A DNA stretch of 8,375 nt, taken from contig SKVI01000121.1 of assembly GCA_007129525.1 (NCBI GenBank), positions 1-8,375 on the forward strand, in the 5' to 3' direction. The position numbers were made by a program, and so were the translations under genes. A model generated the notes under the pieces. That model was not told the DNA's origin, ran no database searches, and saw only the letters and a list, made by a program, of their open reading frames with translations. This DNA is from Gemmatimonadota bacterium. Its GTDB lineage: Bacteria > Gemmatimonadota > Gemmatimonadetes > Longimicrobiales > Gaopeijiaceae. Every line of letters starts with the position of its first letter. Within the stretch, counting starts at the first letter, position 1. Positions 6,677 to 8,375 of this stretch are shown piece by piece.

Positions 6677-6704
6677 CGTATGAACAACTGGACACGTATT
6701 CAAC
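6677..6704. repeat. Imperfect direct repeat, possible operator of the sulfur operon
   Basis: CGTATGAAC (6677-6685) and CGTATTCAAC (6695-6704) are imperfect direct copies 18 bp apart, inside an AT-richer island between ahcY and the operon. If the candidate promoter beside it is right, the copies overlap the transcription start and early leader, a good place for a repressor. I cannot match them to a known BigR, CsoR/CstR or ArsR box. Confidence 0.25.
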
Positions 6705-6729
6705 TTAACAGATGATTACTCTCCGTCAA
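6702..6729 (-). promoter_or_regulatory. Candidate promoter of the YeeE/YedE-persulfide dioxygenase-SulP operon
   Basis: On the - strand TTGACG (6724-6729) is a good -35 hexamer. It is followed after 16 bases by TAAGTT (6702-6707), a poor -10 hexamer. The leader to the first ATG would be about 40 bases. The AT-rich character of 6670-6720 in otherwise GC-rich DNA supports a regulatory role for the gap, but the hexamers alone are weak evidence. Confidence 0.25.
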
Positions 6730-6760
6730 GGGGCGGAGCGGAGGAGGAGACTCGGCATTC

Positions 6761-8251
<1,491 letters not shown>

Positions 8252-8256
8252 GGTGT

Positions 8257-8261
8257 ACCTC
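8257..8261 (-). promoter_or_regulatory. ahcY: Ribosome binding site of ahcY
   Basis: GAGGT on the - strand lies 5 bases upstream of the ATG at 8251. It decides against the upstream TTG (8335), whose extra 28 residues are low-complexity and not part of the family. Confidence 0.6.
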
Positions 8262-8276
8262 GCGTGAATGCTTGAA

Positions 8277-8329
8277 GCCGGCGTCGCGGATCCGGCGCCG
8301 GGGCTGTTCCTTGTTGGGCTCCTTCGGCG
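8277..8329 (-). other. ahcY leader with mutually exclusive GC hairpins
   Basis: The - strand leader of ahcY contains CGCCG (8325-8329) that can pair with CGGCG (8296-8300). A second hairpin pairs CCGGC (8292-8296) with GCCGG (8277-8281). The two share base 8296 and adjoin, so they would compete. Such leaders can be regulatory, and SAH riboswitches precede ahcY in some bacteria, but I cannot fit the known SAH or SAM aptamer consensus here. GC-rich DNA forms such stems by chance. Confidence 0.2.
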
Positions 8330-8375
8330 TTCCAAGCTACGAATACCTCGCAGCGGCCCCAGGGTGCCCTTCTCA

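Noticed and set aside
6655..6687. TTG start at 6687 for the first YeeE/YedE gene
   Set aside because: The added 11 residues are polar and unlike the family; ATG 6654 has AGGA at good spacing.
6721..6738. CTCCG/CGGAG hairpin after ahcY as an intrinsic terminator
   Set aside because: Only 5 base pairs, an 8-base loop and no T-run on the - strand; it also overlaps the best -35 candidate.
8252..8335. 28-residue N-terminal extension of AhcY from a TTG codon
   Set aside because: The ATG at 8251 has a ribosome binding site and gives the expected family length; the extension is not family-like.
8257..8375. SAH or glycine riboswitch in the ahcY leader, prompted by GCCGAAGGAGC
   Set aside because: The short GCCGAAGGAGC resembles part of a glycine aptamer, but the following conserved segments are missing and the SAH consensus cannot be aligned.

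Overview
The window is GC-rich, densely coding bacterial DNA with strongly G/C-biased third codon positions. One partial gene lies on the + strand at the left edge. Six complete genes follow, all on the - strand, so transcription runs from right to left through almost the whole window. I see no tRNA, rRNA, CRISPR array, insertion sequence, integrase or base-composition break, so this looks like ordinary chromosome. The protein style (acidic, Ala/Gly/Leu-rich, lipoprotein signal, long bacterial-type AhcY) would fit a high-GC Gram-negative lineage such as Gemmatimonadota. That placement is a guess, because no phylogenetic marker is present.

Layout in transcription order on the - strand: ahcY (S-adenosylhomocysteinase, 8251-6761); a 106-bp AT-richer gap with possible promoter and operator elements; then a probable four-gene operon. 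The operon holds two half-size YeeE/YedE (Sulf_transp) membrane proteins (6654-6079 and 6082-5582, start and stop overlapping as ATGA), a CstB-like persulfide dioxygenase/rhodanese fusion (5534-4056) and a SulP/SLC26 anion transporter with a STAS domain (4010-2277). After a 125-bp gap comes a secreted lipoprotein of the gamma-glutamyltranspeptidase superfamily (2151-364). It converges with the partial + strand gene (1-351) across a short hairpin.

The theme is sulfur. AhcY releases homocysteine from S-adenosylhomocysteine. The YeeE/YedE pair probably moves thiosulfate or a related sulfur species through the inner membrane. The fusion enzyme should oxidise low-molecular-weight persulfides to sulfite and transfer sulfane sulfur, giving sulfite or thiosulfate. 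The SulP protein could carry the resulting oxyanion. The central four genes therefore read as a sulfide/persulfide detoxification or thiosulfate-use module, comparable to the bigR-blh and cst operons, but without a visible regulator or sulfide:quinone reductase in this window.

The most notable points are the split transporter next to the fusion enzyme and SulP, the HxHxDF metal motif and degenerate middle rhodanese of the fusion enzyme, and a gamma-glutamyltranspeptidase-like enzyme that keeps the autoprocessing threonine but lacks the canonical gamma-glutamyl-binding residues.
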